64,000 nt of DNA, from NCBI GenBank assembly GCA_949592205.1, contig CATIUR010000003.1:16941001-17005000 (forward strand). The letters run 5' to 3'. A program made the translations under genes and the position numbers. The notes beneath the pieces were generated by a model. The model was not told the DNA's origin. It ran no database searches and saw only the letters and a list, made by a program, of their open reading frames with translations. Source of the stretch: Helichrysum umbraculigerum (taxonomy: Eukaryota > Streptophyta > Magnoliopsida > Asterales > Asteraceae). How positions within the stretch are numbered: the first letter of the stretch is position 1; every line of letters begins with the position of its first letter. Positions 25,486 through 35,522 of the stretch are shown here, piece by piece.

Positions 25486-25929
25486 TATACAGATATATAC
25501 ATATATATACATACATACATATATATACATACATATATGGGAATAACTTAGCTACACCTTGGTGTAGCCAACTTAGCTACACCAAAACGCCAATTTCAAG
25601 CATAAAACTATAATTGTTGATGTCGTTTTGTATCCTAAACTTATTAATATCTCTAATCTATCCTAAACAACATCTATAATTGATCTATTTTTCGTTTTCA
25701 TGTGCTTCCTTAAATTTGGCTAAAAATTGGTGTTTTCTATGTAGGTTTTGACCAAATTTCAGGAAGCACATGAAAACAAAAAATAGATCAATTATAGATG
25801 TTGTTTAGGATAGATTAGAGGTATTAACAAGTTTAGGATACAAAACGACATCAACAATTATAGTTTTATGCTTGAAATGGGCGTTTTGGTGTAGCTAAGT
25901 TGGCTACACCAAGGTGTAGCTAAGTTATT

Positions 25930-25969
<40 letters not shown>

Positions 25970-27635
25970 GGGATCCAATGACAATAACATGTAAAAAAAA
26001 ATAGTGAAAGAAATCCTAGCCATCCTCAAATGGACATGATTTTGGCGATGACATTTTTATAACTAGAGTGAAGTTCATACATGGTGGAATTTTGTAAATA
26101 TTGGAAAGTTCGGTTAACATTCAAGTTTCACCTTCATTGTTAACTTTGTTTTAGGGATTTATCTATACTTCTATATCTATATCTATATCTATACTACTTA
26201 TAAAACATGTCTTGTGTTGACTTTTAAATTCTTAAAAATAATCAAAGTTCCAAAACTACCCTCCAACATAACTATCTATTTTTACTTACTTTCAAGATAT
26301 CGAAAACATCAATCAAACCTATATCAACGTTCACATATAAAAGAAGTTAATCACATGTCAACAGATGATACTAACTTTTTAGTTAACTTTAGTTGCGTTC
26401 ACAAAGTGAAGCGAACTCAAATAAATTTGCACATGCTTTCAGTAACGATGATTTTGTTTGACTCTTCTAATACTGATATTCCGTTTAGTTATCTTCGACT
26501 ACAATAATCAAGATTCTCTAATCTCTCTTTATAAATTTCTTAGCCTAGTTTGCTTATCCCGAATTAATCATGATTATAGTAGTTAAATTGATTAAAGGTC
26601 ACAAAATTTATTAATAATTGTCAAATTACAAATATTAGATTGATACACCTTCTGGTTGAGTGTGAGGATGTGGAATGATGCTATTTTGATCATTGATAGG
26701 TTGGAAATGAGGTAAATGCATCTGGCAGCAAGAATGTGTTATACGTTACAAGATTATATGAGAAACTAAAAGGAGTGAAAAAATTCTTCAAATTTAACTT
26801 GCATCGTGTGCGACAACGAGCAGTTGATTTTAAAGAAACAGCCAAGCCGGAAGATGATGAAAAGGTTTCATTTTATGATGACCGAGGAATTTTAAATATA
26901 TGCACACATGTATACGAGTATTAAAAACTCCTTGTTGAACTACTAATAATATACAATCTTCTTAACTCAATCTTTTGATGAACAGTGGATTTCAAGAAGC
27001 GAAGCTAACTTGTATAAAGTGCACGAGCTTGCAGCAAAGATGGTTTTGTCAGACTCCTGTAATGCGAAGTGTTTCGTTTGGAAATCTCTTCCCGAATCCA
27101 GGTTAGCTTTCTAGCAAACTACTCGTCATGTATTTAATATCAAGATTGAGATTTCATTTTAAGAGTGGATTCTCATTTTTTAGGAAGATAAAATGGTTTA
27201 GTATCTTTTGGTTTGTACTCACTCAAATGAATTCATTATAAATGTAGATTTAAAGAGGTGGCTGAATTTCTATCAAACCAAGTGATTCGTATCAAATGCA
27301 AGATTGAAACTCAAGCATTATACTCAAATACAGATTATGCGTGTTATCTCATATTCACGCTAGCAGAAAAATGCCGAGGCCTGCAATGTCCAGTGAAAAT
27401 TCGAGAAAACAAAACGACCAAGTTTGTTTATTTCAGAACCCCAAGCACAATGAATTTACACAATATCCAAAGGGTTCCGAAGCAGAGAGAAGATGGACTG
27501 ATGGAAGTTGTCGTGTGGGAATTCAACTCAAACAAACTCAATGTTGATCACTTTTCTATGAATTTAAAGCTGAAATGTTACGAAGGAACTCTGCGTGGTC
27601 TTATTGTACATGGCATCGAGTTTCGACCCGTATGA
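17478..27635 (+). CDS. Predicted fusion protein: pseudokinase, kinase, pseudokinase, two PP2 domains (1,439 aa, 11 exons)
   Basis: Exons: 17478-18449, 18568-18618, 18938-19945, 21664-22575, 22657-22806, 23253-23359, 23941-24310, 24419-24499, 26700-26864, 26986-27101, 27248-27635. All introns are GT..AG, phases match, and the total is 4,320 bp. Residues 20-310: kinase fold lacking catalytic residues (R67 for VAIK Lys, HGN 159-161, GFG 179-181). Residues 350-675: intact kinase (Gly loop 369-374, K410, HRD 508-510, DFG 528-530). Residues 685-980: kinase with HRD 824-826 but NFE 844-846 for DFG. Residues about 985-1190 and 1218-1439: two phloem-protein-2-like (lectin-related) domains, each ending GIEFR. 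No signal peptide or membrane segment is seen, so it is likely cytoplasmic. Kinase-PP2 fusions are known to me from Asteraceae. Introns 3 (1.7 kb) and 8 (2.2 kb) leave open that these are two or three adjacent genes. Confidence 0.72.
18938..19945 (+). other. Exon 3: catalytically intact kinase domain 2
   Basis: 336 codons between acceptor CAG 18935-18937 and donor GTAAGT at 19946. Motifs in order: GSGGYGMVYKAEL, STVAIKRI, HPNVVSLLGYC, IIHRDIKSANVLLD, IADFGLSKL, YLDPEYMKTGKLRRASDIYS, RPNMEAIIKELE. HRDIKS lacks the RD-to-nonRD change, so this is an RD kinase with a Ser/Thr-type catalytic loop. A 51-bp exon (18568-18618) links it to domain 1. It is the only domain here with all catalytic motifs. 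Confidence 0.88.
20197..20902. mobile_element. hAT-type MITE in intron 3 of the kinase-PP2 gene
   Basis: The element is 20205-20894 (690 bp), with termini TAGGGGTGTTC and GAACACCCCTA, and an exact 8-bp TSD CCAACAAC at 20197-20204 and 20895-20902. Both arms are rich in GGTTAACCG/CGGTTAACC words (about 20,255-20,345 and 20,745-20,880) around an AT-rich centre. No coding frame. Confidence 0.88.
21664..22575 (+). other. Exon 4: kinase domain 3, DFG replaced by NFE
   Basis: 304 codons, acceptor CAG at 21661-21663 and donor GTAAGT at 22576. It keeps IIAKRW (Lys), KHRDIKSASILL and NADIYSLGVVLIEILCG, but the Mg-binding DFG is NFE, the Gly loop is GEGRFW and the APE position is ADP. Activity is doubtful. 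An internal ATG at 21673 could serve as the start of a separate gene if intron 3 is really intergenic; 21,240-21,330 has a CT-rich leader-like stretch. Confidence 0.82.
22657..24499 (+). other. Exons 5-8: first PP2-like domain and linker
   Basis: Exon 5 encodes the PP2-family lead LPRDYKEIIKMSKTP and TKKELY-like KTMKELYLIFHKGILLQEGK. Exon 6 encodes WFSLGDNEERNEMISA. Exon 7 encodes FPRVVRML, the core VNYGAYLVFKLCDPRK, LHAYFATWRDDKWMMIELCR and GIEFRAI. Exon 8 encodes a 27-aa linker. The order matches plant PP2 proteins, which bind N-acetylglucosamine oligomers in cucurbits; sugar binding by this domain is not shown. Confidence 0.82.
24541..25430. mobile_element. Composite inverted-repeat element(s) in intron 8
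   Basis: GATCAGGTGAAAATA at about 24549 is matched by its complement TATTTTCACCTGATC at about 25007-25021, defining an inner element of about 480 bp. A second related end, TTTTCACCAGATC, follows at about 25,410, with AAGATGTTAAAATAAA and its complement nearer the middle. AACTTTGTGAAC-like and GGTTCACAA words recur. It is probably two related MITEs end to end; limits are approximate and no TSD is fixed. Confidence 0.5.
25441..25538. repeat. AT/ATAC microsatellite in intron 8
   Basis: Pure AT run followed by TATATATACA-type units up to the start of the hairpin MITE. Confidence 0.85.
25539..25932. mobile_element. Near-perfect 394-bp hairpin MITE in intron 8
   Basis: It starts GGGAATAACTTAGCTACACC and ends with the exact complement. 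The two arms of about 180 bp match almost base for base round a loop of about 30 bp (near 25,725-25,755). It is embedded in AT repeats on both sides, so a TSD cannot be told from the microsatellite. Transcription of the host intron would make a long double-stranded hairpin. Confidence 0.85.
25933..26699. other. Rest of intron 8: AT repeat and AT-rich DNA
   Basis: A second AT microsatellite (25,933-25,964) mirrors the one left of the hairpin, and a TATCTA-type repeat lies at about 26,165-26,195. No exon was recognised up to the acceptor at 26,698-26,699. Confidence 0.6.
26700..27635 (+). other. Exons 9-11: second PP2-like domain, gene end
   Basis: Exon 9 (55 codons) has a Lys/Arg-rich region (YEKLKGVKKFFKFNLHRVRQ). 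Exon 10 has WISRSEANLYKVHELAAKMVLSD..SLPESR. Exon 11 has FKEVAEFLSNQVIRIKCKIE, YACYLIFTLAEKCRGLQCPV, VPKQREDGLMEVVVWEF and the closing GLIVHGIEFRPV before TGA at 27633-27635. Exon junctions 10/11 and 6/7 split an Arg codon in the same way before the F(K/P)xV motif, which supports descent of both PP2 halves from one duplicated unit. Confidence 0.82.
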
Positions 27636-27707
27636 GCTATACGCAGAAAAGTCAGATTACATTGTATATTTGTATTGTGTTCTTTGCATTCAATAACTAC
27701 TTTCAAA

Positions 27708-27812
<105 letters not shown>

Positions 27813-27999
27813 AGTCTTGAGTGAAATTAGTAGTATTATATTGATTGTTGTTGTTGATTTGTATTATGAGTTATTTGGATGTCCAAATGGGTCATCAAAT
27901 GGTTGAAATGTCATAAAGGGTCAAAATTGTTATTGAGTTCCTTTGTCGTAGTTTTTCTAAGTCAAAATGGTTAGTACGATATGTGGGTCGAAGGTTCAA

Positions 28000-28595
28000 G
28001 TCTAGAAGTATACCAAACTGAGTTTTGAGTTGGGCGAAAAAGTGTATAAATGACCATAATTTGGATTACGGTCCAGATATTGGGTTGTTGTGAATTTTGT
28101 GAAAGAATGAATTAGAAAACCTTTGTTTTGTTATAATGAACATGTCTGCAAATTTTAGTGTCCAAAAGTTTAACGAGTTAAAAGTTATGCGCATTTATAA
28201 TTAGTATAAAAATTGAGTTGTGCAGACTGCAAGAACTACTCAGCTGCTATGTCCCGTATCCGGCTGTTATGCCTAGTTACCCGGCGGGTAACAATAGTAC
28301 CTGGCGGGTACAAACGTGTGTTTCTTAACAGAAAATGACCCAAACTTGAGTTCTTGGTGGGTACACTTGTACCCGGTGCGTACACTTGTACCCGGTGCGT
28401 AACCGGTTTACCCGGTGGGTACCCTGCCCTACCCGACGGGTACCCATATGTTTGAACTTATGATTTGATTTTGAGTCCAACATTTGATTCAAGTTGTACT
28501 AATAAAGTTAATATGTTAATTAGACTAGTTGGAACATTGTTAAAGGTATATATATATATATATATATAAATGGTCAAATTTCTCGGGGTGTTTCA
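28000..28595 (+). mobile_element. Truncated Ty3-type LTR tail
   Basis: The right end CTCGGGGTGTTTCA (ending 28595) is like the GGGGTGTNACA ends of the Tekay-type LTRs elsewhere in the window. A palindrome array (28278-28442) and an AT repeat (28549-28569) lie inside. The left end and TSD are not recognisable, so the start is approximate. Confidence 0.4.
28278..28442. repeat. Phased array of seven TACCCGGYGGGTA near-palindromes
   Basis: 13-bp words start at 28278, 28298, 28351, 28370, 28389, 28409 and 28430; all spacings are 19-21 bp except one gap of 53. Each is a near-palindrome around ACCCG-S-CGGGT with 0-3 changes. Confidence 0.82.
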
Positions 28596-30738
28596 GTTAG
28601 TGAACTACGTTTAGGAATATTAATTAATTAATAAATACTTCTTCTATCCTACAAAATTAATTAATATATACTCCCTCTCGGGGAATTAAAATAAGTTTAA
28701 ATGTCAGTTTTGTCTCTATACTCAAGGCATGTTTACTTGTATTTATTTGATAAATAAATAATTTACGGTAATAAATAAGGGTAAAATGTAAAATTTAATG
28801 ATTTTAGTATATTTTGGATTTTGTTAACGGAAGTCCTTAGGGCTCTCATTTATAAAGTTGGACATGCATAAATGATTTATACTTCGATATCACAGCATAA
28901 AGCAACCCATTATTCTCCACTATATGCATAGCCATCTTCATCGTACTCGATGTAGTTCAATACATAAACCCCATGGTTTGTGATGATAACTATGAGACTG
29001 CAAAAAGCGTGGTCTACTCAACTGGAAGAATATTGGTGGAACCACCTATGCAAAATTTAAATGATGTTGTTTACTATATCGTTCAATTAGAGCAGGGTAC
29101 ATATATTCCTAATATAGCTACTTTTAAGAAATTAAAGATATTATACCAGGTGTGGATGAGCCGGTCCTTCATATCTCACCAAAAACCTTGGTACATCTTG
29201 TATGTGACCAAAAATACTCTTCATTCTCTGATCCCGATAAGTCGTAGTGATCAGTTACATACCTTGATGGAGGAAGTGTTACACGAACCATTTCGTTTCA
29301 TGTTGTTAAGAATGTATCCTTTCCATTGGTCCCAATAAAGTTGCCATATGTTTTTGTCCACCATAAATCTCACCAATACATTTTAAACCCTTCTAGTTTG
29401 CTCAATTGTTGTCTTCATGGTGACGTCGTTGACATGATATTATTAATATACTAGGCATTTATGAAAATGTAAATCAATTTAATGCAGCTCAACATTGTAA
29501 TATACTTATGAGCTATGTGCATGACAGTTATCTTAATGGAAACTACCACAACCGCATTCAAGGGTATCAAAGCTAGAGAACTTGACTATGGAATTTTTTT
29601 GACAAGGGTTGCACGAGAAGTGAGCTTTTGGTGTATCTGATTTCGTGACTTTACCAGAAGCTTGTGTATTGGTAATTCTTCAACAAACCTTAAATCCATT
29701 AGACAGATGAACTACCACTGAGCGAGTGAAGATTTAGAACTTCGCTTAAGCCCAACCTGATAAACCATTCAAAATTTAAGAAGAATCAAGATACTTTATT
29801 GAGTCAATAGAGGTCGAGAAAGATTTATGCCTTGAAAGACCATTTTCGACACTATAAGTCTCTCCTCCCATCGTTTAGACCAAAAAAGTATGAGTGGACC
29901 AAGAACATCGGCATTACATGTCTCAAAATGTGGTCCAATATTTGGAATATTAAAGACAATAAATATATAAGTTATTTCGAATTATATGAAGGAAAGTTTA
30001 AATATCTTGTTAATAAATGTTTATGGTAGTTCGATGAACGAAAAGGAAGACCATGGATTGGGTTGGAAGTCCTGCATAAGTGTATAATTCTACAACCTTT
30101 TAAAATTATACAATTATCCTGTATTTTATAAGAACGGGATTATTGATGTAAAATGTAATTTCTAATCATATATAACGCTTGAATATATATAAATATTTGC
30201 AAAAGTGTAAAGAAAAAAGTAATCGTAAGCGAACCCAAACCAACAGACCCGTTTTGAGGGTACTAAAAATGACACATTTTGGCATGTTATCCAACCCGCC
30301 CATTTTGTCACCTTGGATTTAGACGCTATATGCCAACAAAGATTGTGTTGCACTTACTCAGTCATGTACCACAAGTTTCCAGAAGCATCTCTAGTCACAT
30401 TTAACTGTTCCAAATTCAACTCAACCGAAAGTAATGTCAGCATAATATTTTGTCTCATCACTGTACTATTGCCAAGCAAATCCAATCTGTTTGCGAGTCA
30501 TTTTCATCACTGTCATCTGTGCACCTACCTGTTAAATGAAATTCTACTTTATAATTACTATATGTGCAGCCTTGAAATCCATGCAATTGGGTTCACTCCA
30601 GATAATAAGTGTGTACATTGCTTCTAAATAAGATAATAAAGAATTTAAAAGTTATAAAGTGGATGATCACACATTGCTTCCATCAACATCCTATTCAAAT
30701 AAATATCATGTAAAAGTGATTAAGCTAATCAAAGCTAT
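28596..30738. other. No recognised gene; possible eroded coding remnants
   Basis: A 121-codon frame (28973-29338, ATG in good context CCATGG) and a 65-codon frame (29832-30029) stand out, but neither protein resembles a family I know. Neither is flanked by convincing splice sites. They may be remnants of a pseudogene. The rest is AT-rich with stops on both strands. Confidence 0.35.
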
Positions 30739-30939
30739 TTACAGTGAATCTTTCAGCTTCTAAGTATACTATAATACATATCAACAATCTGGTAACATCA
30801 GACAGCTTCAAAAACGTAATGCTATTAGTATTTACACAAATCATGTAGTAAAAATACGTAATGCAGAAGATCTTAATCAGAATTACATACACGACAATTG
30901 GAATCTGCAACTTAGAAGCTGAAAGAATCACTGTAAATA
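30739..30939. repeat. 29-bp inverted repeat with 143-bp spacer
   Basis: ATTTACAGTGAATCTTTCAG.. at 30739-30767 is complementary to 30911-30939 with one mismatch. The spacer shows no frame. Possible MITE or hairpin RNA source. Confidence 0.75.
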
Positions 30940-31678
30940 CCCTTCAGTATCGAAAATCACAACGCAGTCCGGCCTGTAAACAGAAGTTAGATGCAATTTG
31001 TTCATTCTAGCCCCAAACTTTTTAGGACTCAAACTATTAGCGAAAAATCCTCCTAACCACCACGAATTATACAACATTCACGTAAAGTAGCACAATTGAA
31101 ACATATCAATTCTCTTATTACCAATAGCATTAGGAACTCAATATGGAACTGTTGCAACAACATTATCTCCAACATGACATGTAACATTACTGTTGAGCCT
31201 GAAAGAACAGTTTGTAGTGACACTATAAGATGGCAAAAGAAAGTCCAATTAAAAAGGTTGCAGTTTATGGGAAAAAAGCTTAATATTTCAATAAATACAC
31301 GCTCCAACTTGTTCCCTATTTTTATATCCAACTTGTTCCCTATTTCACAAAATATGGCCCCTTAGGCCGTTGGGTAAACTCAGATTGCCAATACGGTAAA
31401 AGTTTTTGTTTCATTACAATACACCTAAATCGAGTTGTAGCTGCAAGTAGTAAAGAGTTAAAATTGTCAACCATACTTTGCATTCAAAAAACATAGACCG
31501 TGAACTTAGATGCTCACCTATTAGTAGTAATCATGCTCCCACGCATCTGTGCCTATCAAGGACACAAACTTGGAACTTTTGTAACCAATGGGTTCTGCAA
31601 CAAAAAATCTTACATGGTACAATCCTAGGCCACATACACACATATGGTGCGACCTGTAGATAAAGCATAGTGAAAAAT

Positions 31679-31856
31679 CAATTGATAACATAGTAAAAGA
31701 GTATACTACCACTAAACAGACCCCCATTAGCTAAGAATCCTTCTTCATTTCATTTTTTTTGAAAGGCAAACTTTTATTAGATATAAAGGAGATAAAGATT
31801 ACATGGTGATACAAGATTAATAGTGGTAGTATACTCTTTTACTATGTTATCAATTG
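31679..31856. repeat. Perfect 36-bp inverted repeat
   Basis: 31679-31714 (CAATTGATAACATAGTAAAA..) and 31821-31856 are exact reverse complements with a 106-bp spacer holding a T-rich stretch and a GAAAGGCAAACTTTTATTAG segment. The perfect arms suggest recent origin, for example a palindromic duplication at an insertion. Confidence 0.88.
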
Positions 31857-31863
31857 AGTCTAG

Positions 31864-31887
31864 AACATACTCACATGTGAGTATGTT
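31864..31887. repeat. Perfect 24-bp palindrome
   Basis: Two abutting 12-bp arms, AACATACTCACA and its complement, with no spacer, 7 bp to the right of the 36-bp inverted repeat. Confidence 0.85.
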
Positions 31888-32143
31888 GTAGCCTTATAGG
31901 TTATCTGCATTTGTAAGTGTATCAGAAGGTGGTCTGCAACTTCTTTCAATTAATTGTACTACCTCACTTCCGTTCGTTGTGTTGTTTTCTCATCAAGCAC
32001 CCTGAAAAAGTAGTGAACAACAGTGACACAAGAAACAATTCATAGTGATCCAAGAAGCCAAAACCTCTCAAAGACATTTCATCGAACACATTGAGTGCAT
32101 AAAAAAAAAACTTAAAAAAAAGACAATGTAGCCAAAACCTTTC

Positions 32144-35100
32144 TGTGACACTCCTCCAAATTAGGTATATAATTATACTTAATTACATGCATTTCTTACG
32201 CTAATTCCATACGATTGTGTTAACATAAACTTTTGATGTGATGAGAGTCTAGCGAGCCCAAAACAATAATACATGAAGTATTACATAAATTGTAATTTAT
32301 AAAATTACGCGATTTTTAGCTGAAAAGTTACCGAATACGCGTCCGAATAAATGCGACAAAATATATAACGAAAGTTGGTGACAAAATATATAATTAATAA
32401 TTCAATTATTAATTACGAGTATTTATATATCTATAACATATAGATAAAGTGGTTCAAATATACGTTTAACATAAAACGTATTATAACACGAACAGAAAAA
32501 ATTCTAAAACGCGCATACGACGTCAAATCATAAAAATGCAAATTTTCTCGTTCATTTGGAAGAAGTTAGAACATTACTTCAAAATATGAAATCCTAAATT
32601 TACTGAAAATTGGCGCTCAATTAACTACGCGCAGTAAAATGTACAAAAATGTACAACTATCAAAAATAACGATAACCTCATTATTCTAAAAATATATTAC
32701 AAACCAGGAGAGCATCTACAAAATAAAAATATAAAATGTTAAATTTTATATTGCTATAATTATACCCGTACTCGAGATTGGTGGGACTAAAATTCCACCA
32801 ACCTACAATAATGCAGAAGACAGATTAGATTTAAAACCATACTCGTTACTCCCTCCCATTTCTCCTCTGTGACCTTACACACAAACACACAACACCTCCA
32901 AAAATTGATCTTTCTCCTCTCACAAAAATTTAACAAGATCAGGAACAAGGAATCAGCAGGAAGTGGAAGTAGAACAACAAAGCCAGGGCTTCATCATCAT
33001 CATCATCATCGTTCACCATTTCTCACCATTTTCATCTTTGTAAGAAAACCTATAATCTTTGATCTCTTTGTTTAAATTTCGATATATTACTTGTATATAC
33101 ATCATAAACTAACTACATAACATTACAAATTTGAAGAGTGATGAGTGATTCTTGGAAATGGTTTTAAAACCCAAAACTTCAAATGCAAAATCGATACATG
33201 AAAACATGTTATGAAGTGATAGTATGTCATATATTGATGATATATGACATGTATAGACGTTTACCATTCGAAACATAGCCTAAAAACATGACGAAATCGG
33301 ACTTCAAAACTTGAAAACGGAGCAGGGGACTGGACTGGAGCATGTAGCCGATCGGCTTAGCTAAAGCCGAACGGCTAAGCGAAAGCCGAACGGCTGAGAG
33401 CCCAGAACCGATCGGCTGTATGCGGGCAACGGGTCTGTTGGGCTTCAAGTTGGACCGTGACTTGGGCTTGGGCCCAAAACTAATAAACGGACTAAATAAT
33501 TTGGGCCGAGCGGATTGGACTGGACCGAGGCCAACAGCCGAACGGCTGAAGGCCCAAGCCGAACGGCTGGCCAAGCCGAACGGCTGGCCCAAGCCGATCG
33601 GCTGGGCTGGGCTGTGAACTGGGCTTCGTGATTTGGGCCGAAAAATTAATGGATTATACGGTTAAATTAATTTGATCGGGTTATATAAACATATACAAAC
33701 TTAAATACGTACATTCATCGAGTGAGGTTATAAATGATTGAGACGTATTTATAGATAAACATTATACGGGACAATTTAGACTTGTGTTTTGAAAACCCAA
33801 ATGTCGAACAACATTTATATATATGCGAGATATATATTAAAGAAACAACGAATTAAAAATATATATATACAAGAATATATATATTCAACTGTTTAAGTAT
33901 ATATATGTATATGTACTTACACACTTCGGACAAGTCGACAAACGAACAATACTTGGATAATATTATATGTTCCCACAACAATCATCAACGAAATACACAA
34001 ACTTAAGAAATTGATAATTTCTTCAAACGAACGAACTATTAATATAAGTAAACAAAGTACTTATAGTTAATACATTGTTGTGTATAGGTTGACTACGTTT
34101 GGGCTTCGTTATCTTATCTCGCTAGCATTCACATCCGAGCACTCACAGTGAGTTCACAAACCCCTTTTCACTGTTTTAATGCTTTTAGAACTCGGGGTGG
34201 AAAACATAGAAATCGTATGTATAACTGCATGCGACAACTGCTTTAAATACTGTATGTATTTACTTGATTGTTTATGAAAGGGTATTTCATACGTGACTGT
34301 TTGTGAAAGGGTATTTCACACAACTACTTGAACTATGATTTATGAAATGTTTTCATACTATTTTGGGAATTTAGACAACGAATCTTGGTACAGATCTAGG
34401 CTGAACGATGTAGTGCATAAAAGACCTTATGGCTACAGACTATAACCATTAGCTAGGTGACTCTAGCCACTGAGTATACGGATAGTACTATCGCCGTGAC
34501 GACCCTCCTACGGATTTGGGAGCGTATACTTAATTGTCCAACATGGCAAACAACAACAGATTAGGGTTGTGGTTTGGTTATAGGGTTAGATCGGGTTACC
34601 TTACTTGACAGGTTTAGCTCACCTTTCAAGGGATCACCGTCTAAATATTCCCACAAAACTATTGTTTAGGAAGTGATTTCCTACGTACACTGATTTGGAA
34701 ATGTTAATCTTTATCTAGGTTAACCTGTGTTTCCTACTAATGACTGAATTAGGAAATGTTATCTCTTGATTGAAATAACCTGTGTTTCCTATTACAACTA
34801 CAACTGATTTGGGAAAATGTTATTTGTTAATAACTTGTGTTTCCTACTTGATAAACAACACTTATTGGAAATGTTATTCTTAAATGTTTAACTTGTGTTT
34901 CCTACATAACGAACAAACTTGTGAATTCACTCAACAATTTTGTTGACGTTTTACTCTATGTTTTTCAGGGAATTAGCAGCGTAAGTAAGATCTGCATGCA
35001 TATCAGGACGGACTACCCTGGACTTGTTAGGATGCCACTACTTTTGGGACACTTGGATTTCCTCTGTATAACTGCAACTACTGCAGTCATACCTATGAAA

Positions 35101-35351
35101 TCTACTTTTGATATTATGTATTTTATGAAATACTGATTTCAACTACTACTATTACTGTTACCACTTTTCAAGTGGTAATCTTTTGTAAAACTTTAATTAA
35201 TGGCATCTTAATCTATTTCGTTCTGCAATAACCTTATGCTCTGAGTATGTATGTATCTGTTGGTTGTTTTACTGCTCGCACCCCCGCCACGTCACTAAGC
35301 TTCCGCAAATCACGCTATGTAATTGTAATTACCGTTTGGCGGGGTGTGACA
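32144..35351 (+). repeat. 5' LTR of the Tekay-type element
   Basis: 3,208 bp from TGTGACACTCC to GGGGTGTGACA. Palindrome array at 33346-33603, TATA box (TTATATAAAC) at 33681-33690, so U3 is about 1.55 kb. The short frames inside (including one with a run of six His) are not genes. Confidence 0.93.
33346..33603. repeat. Eight AGCCGAWCGGCT palindromes upstream of the LTR TATA box
   Basis: 12-bp words start at 33346, 33365, 33384, 33406, then 33536, 33557, 33574, 33592; spacings in each group of four are 17-22 bp. Centres alternate AT (perfect palindrome) and AA. One copy begins AA. The array ends about 78 bp before TTATATAAAC. The same array is at 42766-43023 in the 3' LTR. Confidence 0.9.
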
Positions 35352-35355
35352 GACT

Positions 35356-35369
35356 TGGTATCAGAGCCA
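35356..35369 (+). other. Primer binding site, tRNA-iMet type
   Basis: TGGTATCAGAGCCA lies 4 nt after the 5' LTR and is complementary to the 3' end of plant initiator tRNA-Met. Confidence 0.92.
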
Positions 35370-35522
35370 TTGGTTATAGCGAACTAGAAGTCTTTAGGTG
35401 ACTGAAAACCTTAGAGACCTAGACTATAGCCTTGGCTAGAACATTTGTGCATTCATGCATACATACTTTGCATACAACTAACATACGACTGACACGTCAC
35501 ACTCAATTTCTTTTGTCACAGT

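Noticed and set aside
28278..28442. Regularly spaced repeats as a CRISPR array
   Set aside because: The repeats are 10-13-bp palindromes with ~8-bp gaps in a plant LTR context, without cas genes; size and context do not fit CRISPR.
28973..29338. 121-codon frame with good ATG context
   Set aside because: No family recognised, no supporting splice sites or codon signal; described only as a possible remnant.
32869..33075. Small His-rich frame in the LTR (also 42289-42495)
   Set aside because: The His run comes from a CAT microsatellite in both LTR copies; no gene context.
33227..33617. Overlapping frames on both strands over the palindrome array (also in the 3' LTR)
   Set aside because: Palindromic repeats keep both strands open by symmetry; the peptides are translations of the repeat.
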